DNA of 64,000 bases from Actinomycetaceae bacterium (GTDB taxonomy: Bacteria > Actinomycetota > Actinomycetes > Actinomycetales > Actinomycetaceae), in assembly GCA_030532515.1 (NCBI GenBank), contig JAUNKY010000001.1, forward strand, positions 38,793-102,792. Direction: 5' to 3'. The position numbers were made by a program, and so were the translations under genes. This document shows positions 45,363-54,888 of this stretch, one piece after another. Below the pieces are notes generated by a model, which saw only the letters and a list, made by a program, of their open reading frames with translations, had not been told where the DNA came from and did no database searches. How positions within the stretch are numbered: the first letter of the stretch is position 1; the number at the start of each line of letters is the position of its first letter.

Positions 45363-45407
45363 AAAGCGGGTGGTTTTCCAAACTTTCGTTGGAAAACCAC
45401 CCGCTTT
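45363..45407 (-). terminator. Terminator of the giant adhesin gene
   Basis: 19-bp perfect stem AAAGCGGGTGGTTTTCCAA and its complement with a 7-base loop, 34 bases past the adhesin stop. Confidence 0.9.
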
Positions 45408-45440
45408 TAATGGTGAGTATTAGTTACTCACGGGAGCTTT

Positions 45441-48400
45441 TCAGCTGTGGCGGCGGCGACGTGCGACTACCAGAGCCAAAGCGCCAGCGCCTGCCAAGGT
45501 TGCTGCTGCAACCGTTAGAGCCAGGGCATCGGAACCGGTCTTTGGTAGTGGAGTCTTAGGCTGTACTACGTTGTGTACAGTCTTGCAGCCTACCTGGTCG
45601 TTACAGGTGTGACGATCCACAAGTGGGTCTTCGCTGGTAACTACGTTAACCAGTTCAGCCTCAACCTTGGTCTTTACCGTCACAGAGTAGGTGATGGTGA
45701 CGCTGGCGTCTACTGCCAGGTCGCCAGTCCAGGTAAGGACGCCGTCCTTAACTTCCAGAGCACCGTCACCTGCAACGATCTTGGCATCGTTGTTGTAGGT
45801 TGCGTGAGCCAGTACCTTGGTCAAGTCATCCTTGATAGAGGCGGTCTTCACGCGGTCACCACTTACGTGGTTTACCTTGATGGTGTAGGTGATCTGGTCG
45901 CCGTTCTTAACCTTGGAACCGCTTACTGGTTCAGAGGTCTTCGAGTAGTTGTAAATACCCTTTTCTACCTTATGAACGGTTACGCAGTTGGCTTCGTCCT
46001 TATCCACACAATTGTGACGTTCTGCGTCAGGGTCGGTGGAAAGAACCGCGTTGGTGAGGGTAGCGTCGCTGAGTGCATCAACAGTTACAGAGAACTTGAT
46101 GGTTACTTCGTCGCCAATCGCCAAGTCGCCAGTCCAGTTGATTTCGTTGTCAACTACTTCAACCTTGCCTGCAGAGGCGACTACGTCATCGTTGTAGGAA
46201 GCGTTCATCAGGATGTTGGTGAGGTCGTCCTTGATAGAGGCGCCCTTCACGCGGTCTCCGGAAGCGTGCTTCACGGTGATGGTGTAGTCGATCTTATCGC
46301 CAGACTTCACCGCTTCTGGAGTGGTGGAAGTCTTAGAGTAAGTGTACTTACCCTTTTCTACGGTGTGGCGGACTTCGCAGCCAACCTTGTCATCGCAAGA
46401 GTGACGTGGCTTGTCATCCAAAGAGGTAACTGCGTTCACCAGTTCGGCTGCGCCGTTAGCGTCCACGGTTACGGAGAAGCGGATGGTGACTACCTGACCG
46501 ATTGCCAGGTCACCGTTCCACTTCAGGACGTTACCATTTTCAACGGAGACAGTACCGGAAGAAGCGGTTACGTCATCGTTGTAGCGGGCGTTCTGCAGTA
46601 CGTTATCTAGTTCATCAACGATGGAAGCGCCGGTGACGCGAGTGCCTTCTTGGTGCTTCACGGTGATGGTGTAGTTGATCTTGTCGCCAGACTTCACTAC
46701 GGAAGTGGATGCTGGGTCAGAGATCTTAGAGTAGGTGTACTTGCCCAGTGGCACGTCGTTGGTAACGGTACATACTTCTGCTGGAGTACAGGTGCCGCGT
46801 GGGTCGCCTGGGGTAACGGTGTTAACCAAGGAAACTGCGGTGTCTGCGTTTACATCCAAGCTGAAGGTGATGGTTACCGAAGCGCCGATTGCCAGGTCGC
46901 CAGTCCACTTCAGGACGCCGTCCTTAACTTCGACCTTACCTGCGGTAGCAGTTGCGTCGTTGTTGTAGGTGGCCTTACCGTCTGTCAGTACCTTCGTGAA
47001 ATCGTCGGTAATGGATGCGCCCTTTACGCGGTCGCCGGTAGCGTGGTTAATCGTCAGGGTGTAGACCAGCTTTTCGCCGGCTACTACTGAAGTGCCTGCC
47101 TTAGGAGTATCGCCCTGCTTCACTGCGGAAGCCTTAGCTACCTTGTAGGTGCCGCCTTCTACAGTGTGGCGAGTGGTACAACCTTCTGGGGCACATTCCC
47201 AACGGGTCTTCACTGGGTCTTCAGAGATAACTGCGTTAACCAGTTCAGCAGCGCCGTTAGCATCCACCGTTACCGAGAACTTGATTACGACTGCGTCGCG
47301 TGGAGCCAAGTCGCCGGTCCAGGTAAGTACGTTACCGTCAACCTTGATTGCACCTGGGCCAGAGACCAAAGTTGCGTCCTGGTTGTAGGTGGCGTTTGCC
47401 AGCAGTGCGGTGAAGTCATCCTTGATGGATGCGCCCTTCACGCGGTCACCGGAAGCGTGGTTTACCTTCAGGGTGTAGGTGATCTTTTGACCGGAGGTTA
47501 CCTTTTCAGGTAGGTCTGCGGTCTTAGAGAAGGTGTACTTGCCCTGTTCTACCGTGTGGGTGGTAGTACAGTTCTCGTTCTTCTTTTCTTCACAGTTGTG
47601 GCGTTCCACATCTGGGTCGGTGGAAGTTACCGCGTTAACCAGTTCGGCAGCGCCGTTGGCATCCACGGTTACGGAGAACTCGATAGTTACTACATCGCCG
47701 ATTGCCAGGTCGCCGGTCCAGTCGAGGACGCCTGCTACAACTGCTACGTTTCCAGCGGAGGCCTTGACGTCGTTGTTGTAGGTGGCGTTATTGAGGATTT
47801 CAGAGAAATCATCCTTGATGGATGCGCCCTTTACGCGGTCACCGGAAGCGTGCTTGACGGTGATGGTGTAGTTGATCTTATCGCCGGACTTCACTGCCTG
47901 TGCGGTAGCGGAGGTCTTAGCGTAAGTGTACTTACCCTTTTCGATGGTGTGGGTGGTAGTACAGTTTGCTGGGCCGTCTTCACAGGTTCCCCCGTTGTCT
48001 CCTGGGGTAACGGTGTTAATCAGGTCCAGGTTTCCGTTTCCGTTAACGCGTACCGAGTAGGTGATGCGTACAAGGTCACCTGGTAGCAGGTCGCCAGCCC
48101 AGGTTAGGGTCTTTGCAGCTTCGTCTACAGAACCAGCTCCAGTGGTTGGAGTGATTACTGGGGCACCGACTAGCTCAGCGTCATCCAGGATGTTTGCCAG
48201 GTTGTCGGTGAAGGTAGCTGCGGTTACCTTAGTGCCACCGGTGTGCTTGATGGTGACGGTGTAGTCGATTACATCAGCGCTGAGTACTTCAGTACCGGTC
48301 TTGCCACGAACTGCAGCTTCCTTCTTTACCGTGTAGGTTCCTGGGGTGAAGGTGTGGTTGGTGGTACAACCTACGGTGTCATCACAGGATCCCTTTGGAT

Positions 48401-51400
48401 TGGTAGGAGCTACTACGTTGGTGATGGCGTTTGCGGTGCCGACCTTTGCGTTCACAGAGTAGGTGATGGTGACTACCTGGCCCTTGACCAGGTTGCCGTT
48501 CCACTTAATCTTGTTGTCTTCAAAGGTTACGGTGCCCTTGTCGCCAGTGGTAGTGGTGGCTACTGCATCGTTGTTGTAGTCAGCGTCGGTAAGTACAGCT
48601 GGCAAGTTGTCTTCCAAGGACGCACCGTTTACCTTCAGGTTGCCCACGTGGGTGACCTTGATGGTGTAGGTGATCTTTTGTCCTGGGATAACGGCAGTGC
48701 CGTTAGCTGGGTCAGCAGTCTTGGATACCTTGTAGGTGCCGTCATCAACTGGTGGGATGCGCTTGGTGTCCTTGTCGGTTACCGGAGTATCGCGTGGGGA
48801 CTTACCATCTACCTTTGCGGTGTTGTCGATGGTGGTTCCCAGTTCCAAGTCAGTTTCCTTGACGGTGTAGTTAGCAGTCCAAACTACCTTTTGTCCTGGG
48901 GCCAGTGCAGTCACAGTTCCGGTGGAAGCTGCGGTATCTACTACTGGCTGTGCGTCCAAGGTGATTGCCTGTCCGAAGCCGTTAGTGAAGGATTCTTCAG
49001 TCAGGGCAACGTCCTTCAGCACTGCGCTACCGGTGTTGGTGGCAGTGAAGGTGTAGGTGATTACGTCGCCTACACGTACTTCATCCTTGTTAGCGGTCTT
49101 TACCAGGTCGATTGCTGGCTTTACGATACCTGCGTCAATGTCGGTGCGATCTTCACCTGGCTTGAGCACTACGTTGGCTACCAAACCGGTGCCGTCTGGA
49201 TCAGAGTCCTTGGTGCCGTCTTGGCCTGCCTTGGTAGTGGTGAATTCGTACTTTTCAGCAACCTTATCCGCGGGGATGGTGAAGGTTACGTTGTAACCTG
49301 CAGCATTGGAAGCGCGGAGGTTTGGAATTACGTAGGTGCCGTCTGGCTTGGTCTGGACGGTGATGTCAACTGGGTTGCCCAAGTCGTCAGTACCGGTCAG
49401 ACGTACGTCTGCGCCAGCTACTGCTGGTTCGCCGTCTTCGTACAGGCCGTTGCCGTTGGCGTCAATGAAGAAACGGTCACCGATAGAGCCGGCGATGGTG
49501 GTTTCTTTACGCTTGATTGGACCGATTGGCAAGAGCAAACCGGTAGCAGAGGCGCCAGCGGCGTTGATGTAGGATTCGGCCTTCTTGTTGCCGGTACCTA
49601 CCATGGCTACGTCGAATTCAACGGTCTGGCCAACTGAGAAGACACCTGGGCGCTTTACGTAAAGGCCGGTTACTTCTGCAGCGTTTGCAGGACATTCACC
49701 GTTGTTGATGACTGCGTTGCCGCCTGCGGGAGCGTCACACCAAGTGGTAGCGCCACCAGTTTGGTTGCTTGAGTCAGAGGCGTGTACCTTGATGGTGCTG
49801 CTTTCAGCCTTGGTGTACAGAATCTGTTCACCGTTCTTAGCAGTGGCTTCTACGAAGGTGAAGTCACCGTCAAAGTCGGTTTCATTCAAGCCCCGCTTTG
49901 GCAGTACGTCAATGACGACTGGGTCAGAAACGGCCTTTGCACCTGGTTCATTGTTGTTTACCAAGCGGACGTTCCACTTGTGGATGTCCTTATGTGCTGC
50001 ATTAGCTGCGTTTACCTGTAGTACTGGGGTAAGCGCAATCTTCGCAAGCTTCATGCCCGCAGGGTTGGTAATGGTGATTGGAGCTTCAGAGGAACGTAGC
50101 TTGATAGGAGAACGGTCTCCTGCAGCCCAGATCTGTACCTTGTTAGCGTAAGAACCGCTTGCTGCGGTTGGTAGCGCTTCGGTAGTTACAATAATTGGTT
50201 CAATAGGCTTATTGATTTCTGCGTCTGGGAATACCCAACGAATGTAGGTATCGCCAGCTTTACACTTGTACTTTGCATCAGCAGGTGCAGCCCCTGGGGA
50301 CACTAAGGTTGGCTGCACTGAAGCACTTACAAATGCAGATGCGTTTGGCAGACAGTCTTCAATCCATACTTCAGCAGTGTTGTTTGGTGCTGCAGTCGCA
50401 TTGGAAGTTAGTGAAGCAGACAACTGGTATTGAACGATGTCACCACCGGCAGTGCCGTCACCACCAGAAACCTGTGGTGGGGTGGATACGAATTCACCAG
50501 ATTCTCCCTTACGAACCTTCTTGTTGATACGTACTTGTACGTCACCAACAATCAGACGGTCACCGAGCGCACCGGTGAAGGTGTCAGCAGCAACATTGCC
50601 TGGGTTGTAAGAAGAGTTGCCCCATTGGCTTGGATCTGCCAGCACTTGGTCCATATTGTACTGGCTACCGTCAGTCTTAGGGATACGCTTTACGGATGCC
50701 CAGTTTGGAATCACGGTGCCAGGCTGCAGGCCAGGAGCAACTTCCATACCTAGAGAAATAGTGGTGTGGGTACCGAAGCCCAGGCTATCGAACTTACCAA
50801 CAGCTGGTGGCAGAACGGTATGCACACGGACACGGGCTACGCCGGTGAATACGCCTTGAGCAGCCTTAGCAGGATCGTTTCCTGGAACCAATGCAGGATC
50901 GTCAAACCATGGTCCCTTGTCGTTACCACAAGCTGCAACGTCTCCGTTACCACCCTTAACTGCAGAGTACTGTACCTTGATTGCAGGTACCTGATCCTTG
51001 CTGGTGGCATCCCAGCTGCTCAGGCCATCTTTACGCAGGGTGTTGTTGAAACCGGAAATCCAAACTGCTTCTCCATGGGAAGGGATGGAACGAGACCAAC
51101 CCGTACGTAGTTCGGTGTTGTCACCCAAAGTGATGCCGTCATAGTCGGCACCCTTCCAGTCCTTCTTCTTTAGGTAAAGCTTGGTGTTATCCCAAGAGTC
51201 ACAGGCGATCAAAGATTCAGTTACTTCAACTGCTGGGGTTGCACCAGTAATCTTCATGATCGAGATGACTTCCTGGGTAGGTGCTACGGTCTGCTGACCA
51301 TCGCGCAAGGTACCGCCACCTGGCAGACCTTCACCCAACCAGTTATCACCTGGGGAGAATTCCTTTGGAGGAGTGTTGTTGGTTACGCCAACTACACCAC

Positions 51401-52991
51401 CGAAGTATTTTGCGAAGCTACCGTTGATGCTGATCTGTGGGAAGGTCGTACGGTAGTCGTTATCTGGGTTAGTGTCACCATTTTGTACGTCGGTTGGGTT
51501 GAAGCCTTGAATCTTCAGTTCCTTGAAGCGGTTAACAGTCTTCAAGGTCTTAGTTTCTGGGCTACGAGGATCGGCCGTACCGAAGTCAGAAATCGTAACT
51601 ACTGGAGTGTAAAGGAAGAAGGCTTGGGAAATTGCGTAGGCCTTCGAAATATCCAGTGGCAGACCGGAACGAGCGGTCATGGTTGGGGAGGTACGCAGAG
51701 ACAAGTCTGGGTTTTCGAAGGTAATAGCTACCTTCTTACCTGGCTGAGAGCCACCCTTGTCCTTACCGTCAATCTTCATCTTGCCGGAATCGATTACAGC
51801 GTTCTGCGGGGTCAGCTTAATGTTGTTTTCAACAATACCGATCTTTGAGCCTGCAATGCCGTAGTTACCGATTGCTGGGTAAATACGAGAACCGTACTTC
51901 TCCAAGTCAGCATTGATTCGCTGGTGCTGTTCGGAGCTAAGTTCTGGGTAAAGAGATTCCGGGGTCAGATCATCGACGAAGGTTACGTCGCCAATACCTG
52001 GCATTGCACCCTTACCACCGTTTGGTGCCATCAGCATGACATTGTGGGTGGTACGGAAGCAAGCTAGCTTTGAATTCCATGGACATGGTGAGAACACTGC
52101 GGTTGAAACGTAACCAGTGTCTGGGGTGGTTTGGAAAGTGTTCTTGGAAACGTCCCACTTCAGACGAGAAGATGCGGTTACAGAAGGCAGATTATTAGAG
52201 ATAGTTTCTTCTGCGTGTCCATCAGCTTTAAACGAGAAAGCGGACGGAATAAGTTTGTGTCCCTGTGGCACCAAGTTAGAAACGCGGGCAGTGAACGTGT
52301 AGTTCAAAGAGGCGTTTGCTTCTACGTTACCGATGTTACAGGTAATAGTCTGCGGGGTCATTTGGTCCAGCGCACCTGCGGTTAGCGGGAACTGAACATT
52401 CTGATAGGGATCCTTTGGAGTCAAGCTCGATCCCGGTTGACGACAGATACCTGGTAGCTCCGACATCGTGACACCCTTTGGTAGAACTACCTTAGTGGTG
52501 AAGTTGTTTACAGGAGCGTTACCGGTACGGTAGCTAATTCGATAAACGTAGGTGTCGTTTACACGAACGATGCCGTTGTTTGCATTTGAGTCATTACCTG
52601 CAGTGTCGTCTGCATCGAAAGACTCTGAGCCATCGCTGGCGAGTTCAAGCACACCATCGATTGGCCCGCCGGCGATGAAGAACCCGGTCCGCCCAGGCTT
52701 AGCTGGCTGGGTTGCTTCGGCTGGCTTAGTTTCCGTAGCTTTCTTTTCTTCAGCTGGTGCGGGAGCCACATTTTCTGCTGGCTTGCCTTCTTCAGCTGGT
52801 TTAACTTCTGCTGCAGGTGCTTCGGTGGCAGGGGTAGTTGCCTCGGTGGTTACTGCAGGAGTTTCCGATCCGGGCACTTCAGCAGTGCCCGTGGCGAGGG
52901 CGACGTTGCCGGCCCCCACCATCAATGTCAAAGAGAGAGTGCCCACCAAGGCGGCATAAGATGCGCGCCCAAAAGGCAGTTTCTTAGACAT
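45441..52991 (-). CDS. Giant LPXTG wall-anchored adhesin with eight DUF11/isopeptide-type repeats
   Basis: 2516 residues from ATG 52991 (GGAAAGGA site; the longer frame to 53057 is not used). Signal peptide about 1-33, a Pro/Ala/Glu/Thr-rich linker, a unique N-terminal region of about 900 residues, an SdrD_B/Cna_B-like domain (GDRFFIDANGNGLYEDGEPA, coded near 49.1-49.5 kb), one DUF11-like domain, then eight repeats of about 125-135 residues (coded 45.56-48.75 kb), and LPKTG at 2482-2486, a hydrophobic helix and ARRRRHS. Each repeat opens with Y-x-x-x-K (Lys invariant), has a central GDRVKGASI.DD-type block and LVNAV-type Asn near its end, the residue pair expected of self-forming Lys-Asn isopeptide bonds. 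Each also ends with two cysteines 4-7 residues apart. Surface adhesion is the likely role; ligand unknown. Confidence 0.93.
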   Translation of the reverse strand: MSKKLPFGRASYAALVGTLSLTLMVGAGNVALATGTAEVPGSETPAVTTEATTPATEAPAAEVKPAEEGKPAENVAPAPAEEKKATETKPAEATQPAKPGRTGFFIAGGPIDGVLELASDGSESFDADDTAGNDSNANNGIVRVNDTYVYRISYRTGNAPVNNFTTKVVLPKGVTMSELPGICRQPGSSLTPKDPYQNVQFPLTAGALDQMTPQTITCNIGNVEANASLNYTFTARVSNLVPQGHKLIPSAFSFKADGHAEETISNNLPSVTASSRLKWDVSKNTFQTTPDTGYVSTAVFSPCPWNSKLACFRTTHNVMLMAPNGGKGAMPGIGDVTFVDDLTPESLYPELSSEQHQRINADLEKYGSRIYPAIGNYGIAGSKIGIVENNIKLTPQNAVIDSGKMKIDGKDKGGSQPGKKVAITFENPDLSLRTSPTMTARSGLPLDISKAYAISQAFFLYTPVVTISDFGTADPRSPETKTLKTVNRFKELKIQGFNPTDVQNGDTNPDNDYRTTFPQISINGSFAKYFGGVVGVTNNTPPKEFSPGDNWLGEGLPGGGTLRDGQQTVAPTQEVISIMKITGATPAVEVTESLIACDSWDNTKLYLKKKDWKGADYDGITLGDNTELRTGWSRSIPSHGEAVWISGFNNTLRKDGLSSWDATSKDQVPAIKVQYSAVKGGNGDVAACGNDKGPWFDDPALVPGNDPAKAAQGVFTGVARVRVHTVLPPAVGKFDSLGFGTHTTISLGMEVAPGLQPGTVIPNWASVKRIPKTDGSQYNMDQVLADPSQWGNSSYNPGNVAADTFTGALGDRLIVGDVQVRINKKVRKGESGEFVSTPPQVSGGDGTAGGDIVQYQLSASLTSNATAAPNNTAEVWIEDCLPNASAFVSASVQPTLVSPGAAPADAKYKCKAGDTYIRWVFPDAEINKPIEPIIVTTEALPTAASGSYANKVQIWAAGDRSPIKLRSSEAPITITNPAGMKLAKIALTPVLQVNAANAAHKDIHKWNVRLVNNNEPGAKAVSDPVVIDVLPKRGLNETDFDGDFTFVEATAKNGEQILYTKAESSTIKVHASDSSNQTGGATTWCDAPAGGNAVINNGECPANAAEVTGLYVKRPGVFSVGQTVEFDVAMVGTGNKKAESYINAAGASATGLLLPIGPIKRKETTIAGSIGDRFFIDANGNGLYEDGEPAVAGADVRLTGTDDLGNPVDITVQTKPDGTYVIPNLRASNAAGYNVTFTIPADKVAEKYEFTTTKAGQDGTKDSDPDGTGLVANVVLKPGEDRTDIDAGIVKPAIDLVKTANKDEVRVGDVITYTFTATNTGSAVLKDVALTEESFTNGFGQAITLDAQPVVDTAASTGTVTALAPGQKVVWTANYTVKETDLELGTTIDNTAKVDGKSPRDTPVTDKDTKRIPPVDDGTYKVSKTADPANGTAVIPGQKITYTIKVTHVGNLKVNGASLEDNLPAVLTDADYNNDAVATTTTGDKGTVTFEDNKIKWNGNLVKGQVVTITYSVNAKVGTANAITNVVAPTNPKGSCDDTVGCTTNHTFTPGTYTVKKEAAVRGKTGTEVLSADVIDYTVTIKHTGGTKVTAATFTDNLANILDDAELVGAPVITPTTGAGSVDEAAKTLTWAGDLLPGDLVRITYSVRVNGNGNLDLINTVTPGDNGGTCEDGPANCTTTHTIEKGKYTYAKTSATAQAVKSGDKINYTITVKHASGDRVKGASIKDDFSEILNNATYNNDVKASAGNVAVVAGVLDWTGDLAIGDVVTIEFSVTVDANGAAELVNAVTSTDPDVERHNCEEKKNENCTTTHTVEQGKYTFSKTADLPEKVTSGQKITYTLKVNHASGDRVKGASIKDDFTALLANATYNQDATLVSGPGAIKVDGNVLTWTGDLAPRDAVVIKFSVTVDANGAAELVNAVISEDPVKTRWECAPEGCTTRHTVEGGTYKVAKASAVKQGDTPKAGTSVVAGEKLVYTLTINHATGDRVKGASITDDFTKVLTDGKATYNNDATATAGKVEVKDGVLKWTGDLAIGASVTITFSLDVNADTAVSLVNTVTPGDPRGTCTPAEVCTVTNDVPLGKYTYSKISDPASTSVVKSGDKINYTITVKHQEGTRVTGASIVDELDNVLQNARYNDDVTASSGTVSVENGNVLKWNGDLAIGQVVTIRFSVTVDANGAAELVNAVTSLDDKPRHSCDDKVGCEVRHTVEKGKYTYSKTSTTPEAVKSGDKIDYTITVKHASGDRVKGASIKDDLTNILMNASYNDDVVASAGKVEVVDNEINWTGDLAIGDEVTIKFSVTVDALSDATLTNAVLSTDPDAERHNCVDKDEANCVTVHKVEKGIYNYSKTSEPVSGSKVKNGDQITYTIKVNHVSGDRVKTASIKDDLTKVLAHATYNNDAKIVAGDGALEVKDGVLTWTGDLAVDASVTITYSVTVKTKVEAELVNVVTSEDPLVDRHTCNDQVGCKTVHNVVQPKTPLPKTGSDALALTVAAATLAGAGALALVVARRRRHS

Positions 52992-53154
52992 ACATGGTCC
53001 TTTCCTGAGATGAATATTCAAGTTTGAAGCATTTGTTTTACCCAAAATTGGGCACAAAGATACAAACCTACAAGTTAGACTTTAGCAAAGACACGGTTTA
53101 TACGTAACCCGAATGTAACAAGTGAAACATTTTCAGAAACAAATTCCCAAAAAG

Positions 53155-53182
53155 AAAAAACCCCTGTTTCCAGGGGTTTTTT
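53155..53182 (-). terminator. Terminator of the ABC transporter/sulfatase operon
   Basis: AAAAAACCCCTG-TTTC-CAGGGGTTTTTT, a compact symmetrical hairpin 84 bases beyond the sulfatase stop. Confidence 0.92.
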
Positions 53183-53265
53183 CTTTGTAACACGTATTTA
53201 AGTTGTTACATTTAGCGGATGGGATCACACACCTCCTCACACCCACTATTTGCAACAGCTATATG

Positions 53266-54780
53266 TCACTCTTCTTCACCAAGGTCATCGTAGTCATCGT
53301 GACTAGTATTTCCAAGCGCCACGTCAAAGTCAGTCATAGCAGCCATCCATTTCGCAAATACGCCATCTCCGCGCTCTACCAATTGACGGTGCAAGTTCTT
53401 TGACAATTCGGTGCGAATCTCGTGGTACGCAGGTGCGTCGTACACGTTATTCATCTCATATGGGTCATGCCGCAAGTCATACAATTCGTTAACTGACTCA
53501 GGGTTGATTACCAGTTTGAAATCACGGGTACGCAAACCGCGCTGTTGTAGCGGGAAGTGGTGTCCGTGGAATTCCAAGATGATATCTTCGCGCCAATCCG
53601 GTACTTCTTTGCCGCGAGTTAGATCTACCAGCGAACGTCCATCTTCGACCTTAGAGGCGTCTAGCCCCGCTAGATCCATAATGGTAGCCGGCACGTCTAG
53701 CAGTGAGACAAAGGCATCGTTGGAGCCGTGATGGGAGATACCGGGGATGTGCACCAGCATAGGGATGTTGTAAATATCCTCGTACATTGCTGGGCCCTTG
53801 TCATTCATCCGGTGTGCACCGGTGAATTCGCCGTGGTCTGCAGTGAAGAAGACCGCGGTTTCATCGGCCAGTCCCAGACGTTCCAGTTCGGCTCGCACCA
53901 GACCAATTTCGTGGTCGATCATAGCTACGTAACCCCAGTAGATGGCGATGAGTTTCTTCCACTCGTCGTTGCTAAAGGATGCTGTTGACCAGTAGGTTGC
54001 GTAGTTTGATTGGATTGGTGGTTTGCCTACCAGGGTGTCGCCGAAGGAAGGTGGCAAAGTGACTGTCTCTGGGTCGATCAGGTCGAAGTATTCGTCTGGA
54101 ATCATGTAGGGCAGGTGTGGCCCATAGTAGTGCAGATCCAGGCAGAATGGTTTGCCAGTTTCCTTGTAGTCGGCGGCGTATTGGCGTAGGCGTTCAATCG
54201 CACGTTCGGTGAGGAAGCGTTCGAAAGTGGCTTCTACGGGTTGCTGCAGACGGCCCGCCAGGGTGTGTCCGGGGCGGTTGCCGGGGAGCACGCCCTTAAT
54301 GGGGTCTTTAATTTCTGGTGGTGGATAGCCTTTTTCTTCCAGCCAGGCGCGATATACCGGGTTGTTAACGGGGTTTACGGCGCCGATGAAAGAGTCGTCA
54401 TCCATCCCGAATTCGTCTGGCAGGTGGGTTTCCCCGGCGTGGAATTTACCGACAATACCTACGTTGTAGTTGTTGTCGCGTAGTTCCTGCGTGTAGGTCC
54501 AGAAGTCGGGGGTGATATCCGAGGTGTAGACGATATTCCATTCGTGGTTTGCTGCTACCTTGTGCTTGAAAGGTGCCAAGCCGGTCAGTAGCGATGCGCG
54601 TGCGGGAGTGCAGATTGCAGTTGGCGTGTACGCCTGCGTGAAAGCGAACCCCTGTTGGGATAGTGCGTCAATGTTGGGCGTTTGCGCATGTGGGTTGCCC
54701 AGTGCGCCAATGGTGTCGACCCGGTGCTGGTCGGTGACGATCACCAGAAAGTTTGGAATGCGAGGTGAGTTGTCGCTCAT
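53266..54780 (-). CDS. Cys-type sulfatase, cytoplasmic
   Basis: 504 residues of the S1 alkaline-phosphatase-like sulfatase fold. The formylglycine site is Cys57-Thr-Pro-Ala-Arg61 (AICTPARASLLTG). N-terminal metal residues lie in LVIVTDQHRVDTIG, later metal and sulfate ligands in AVFFTADHGEFTGAH. No signal peptide: the catalytic fold starts at residue 9, so hydrolysis must take place in the cytoplasm on an imported sulfate ester. It is the last gene of the permease-ATPase-binding-protein operon, an order recalling the ats (arylsulfate) systems of pseudomonads. The substrate could be an aryl sulfate or a sulfated sugar. ATG 54780 has GGAAGAAG upstream. Confidence 0.92.
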   Translation of the reverse strand: MSDNSPRIPNFLVIVTDQHRVDTIGALGNPHAQTPNIDALSQQGFAFTQAYTPTAICTPARASLLTGLAPFKHKVAANHEWNIVYTSDITPDFWTYTQELRDNNYNVGIVGKFHAGETHLPDEFGMDDDSFIGAVNPVNNPVYRAWLEEKGYPPPEIKDPIKGVLPGNRPGHTLAGRLQQPVEATFERFLTERAIERLRQYAADYKETGKPFCLDLHYYGPHLPYMIPDEYFDLIDPETVTLPPSFGDTLVGKPPIQSNYATYWSTASFSNDEWKKLIAIYWGYVAMIDHEIGLVRAELERLGLADETAVFFTADHGEFTGAHRMNDKGPAMYEDIYNIPMLVHIPGISHHGSNDAFVSLLDVPATIMDLAGLDASKVEDGRSLVDLTRGKEVPDWREDIILEFHGHHFPLQQRGLRTRDFKLVINPESVNELYDLRHDPYEMNNVYDAPAYHEIRTELSKNLHRQLVERGDGVFAKWMAAMTDFDVALGNTSHDDYDDLGEEE

Positions 54781-54824
54781 GTTTCTTCTTCCCACAAGTT
54801 AGTCGAGTCCGAAGATTTTGATTA

Positions 54825-54874
54825 TTTTCGAGGGCGGCAATCCAACGGAGAAGTTAAATCACCGCCCTCGGAAA
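54825..54874 (-). other. Intercistronic stem-loop made of two dispersed CGAGGGCG words
   Basis: TTTTCGAGGGCGG (54825-54837) faces CCGCCCTCGGAAA (54862-54874), 12 of 13 paired, between the binding-protein gene and the sulfatase gene. It could lower sulfatase expression or protect the upstream mRNA 3' end. Confidence 0.65.
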
Positions 54875-54888
54875 GATAATCGCCGGGG

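Noticed and set aside
48243..49637. 464-residue plus-strand open frame inside the adhesin gene
   Set aside because: Antisense shadow of the repeat region; its internal repetition mirrors the adhesin repeats.
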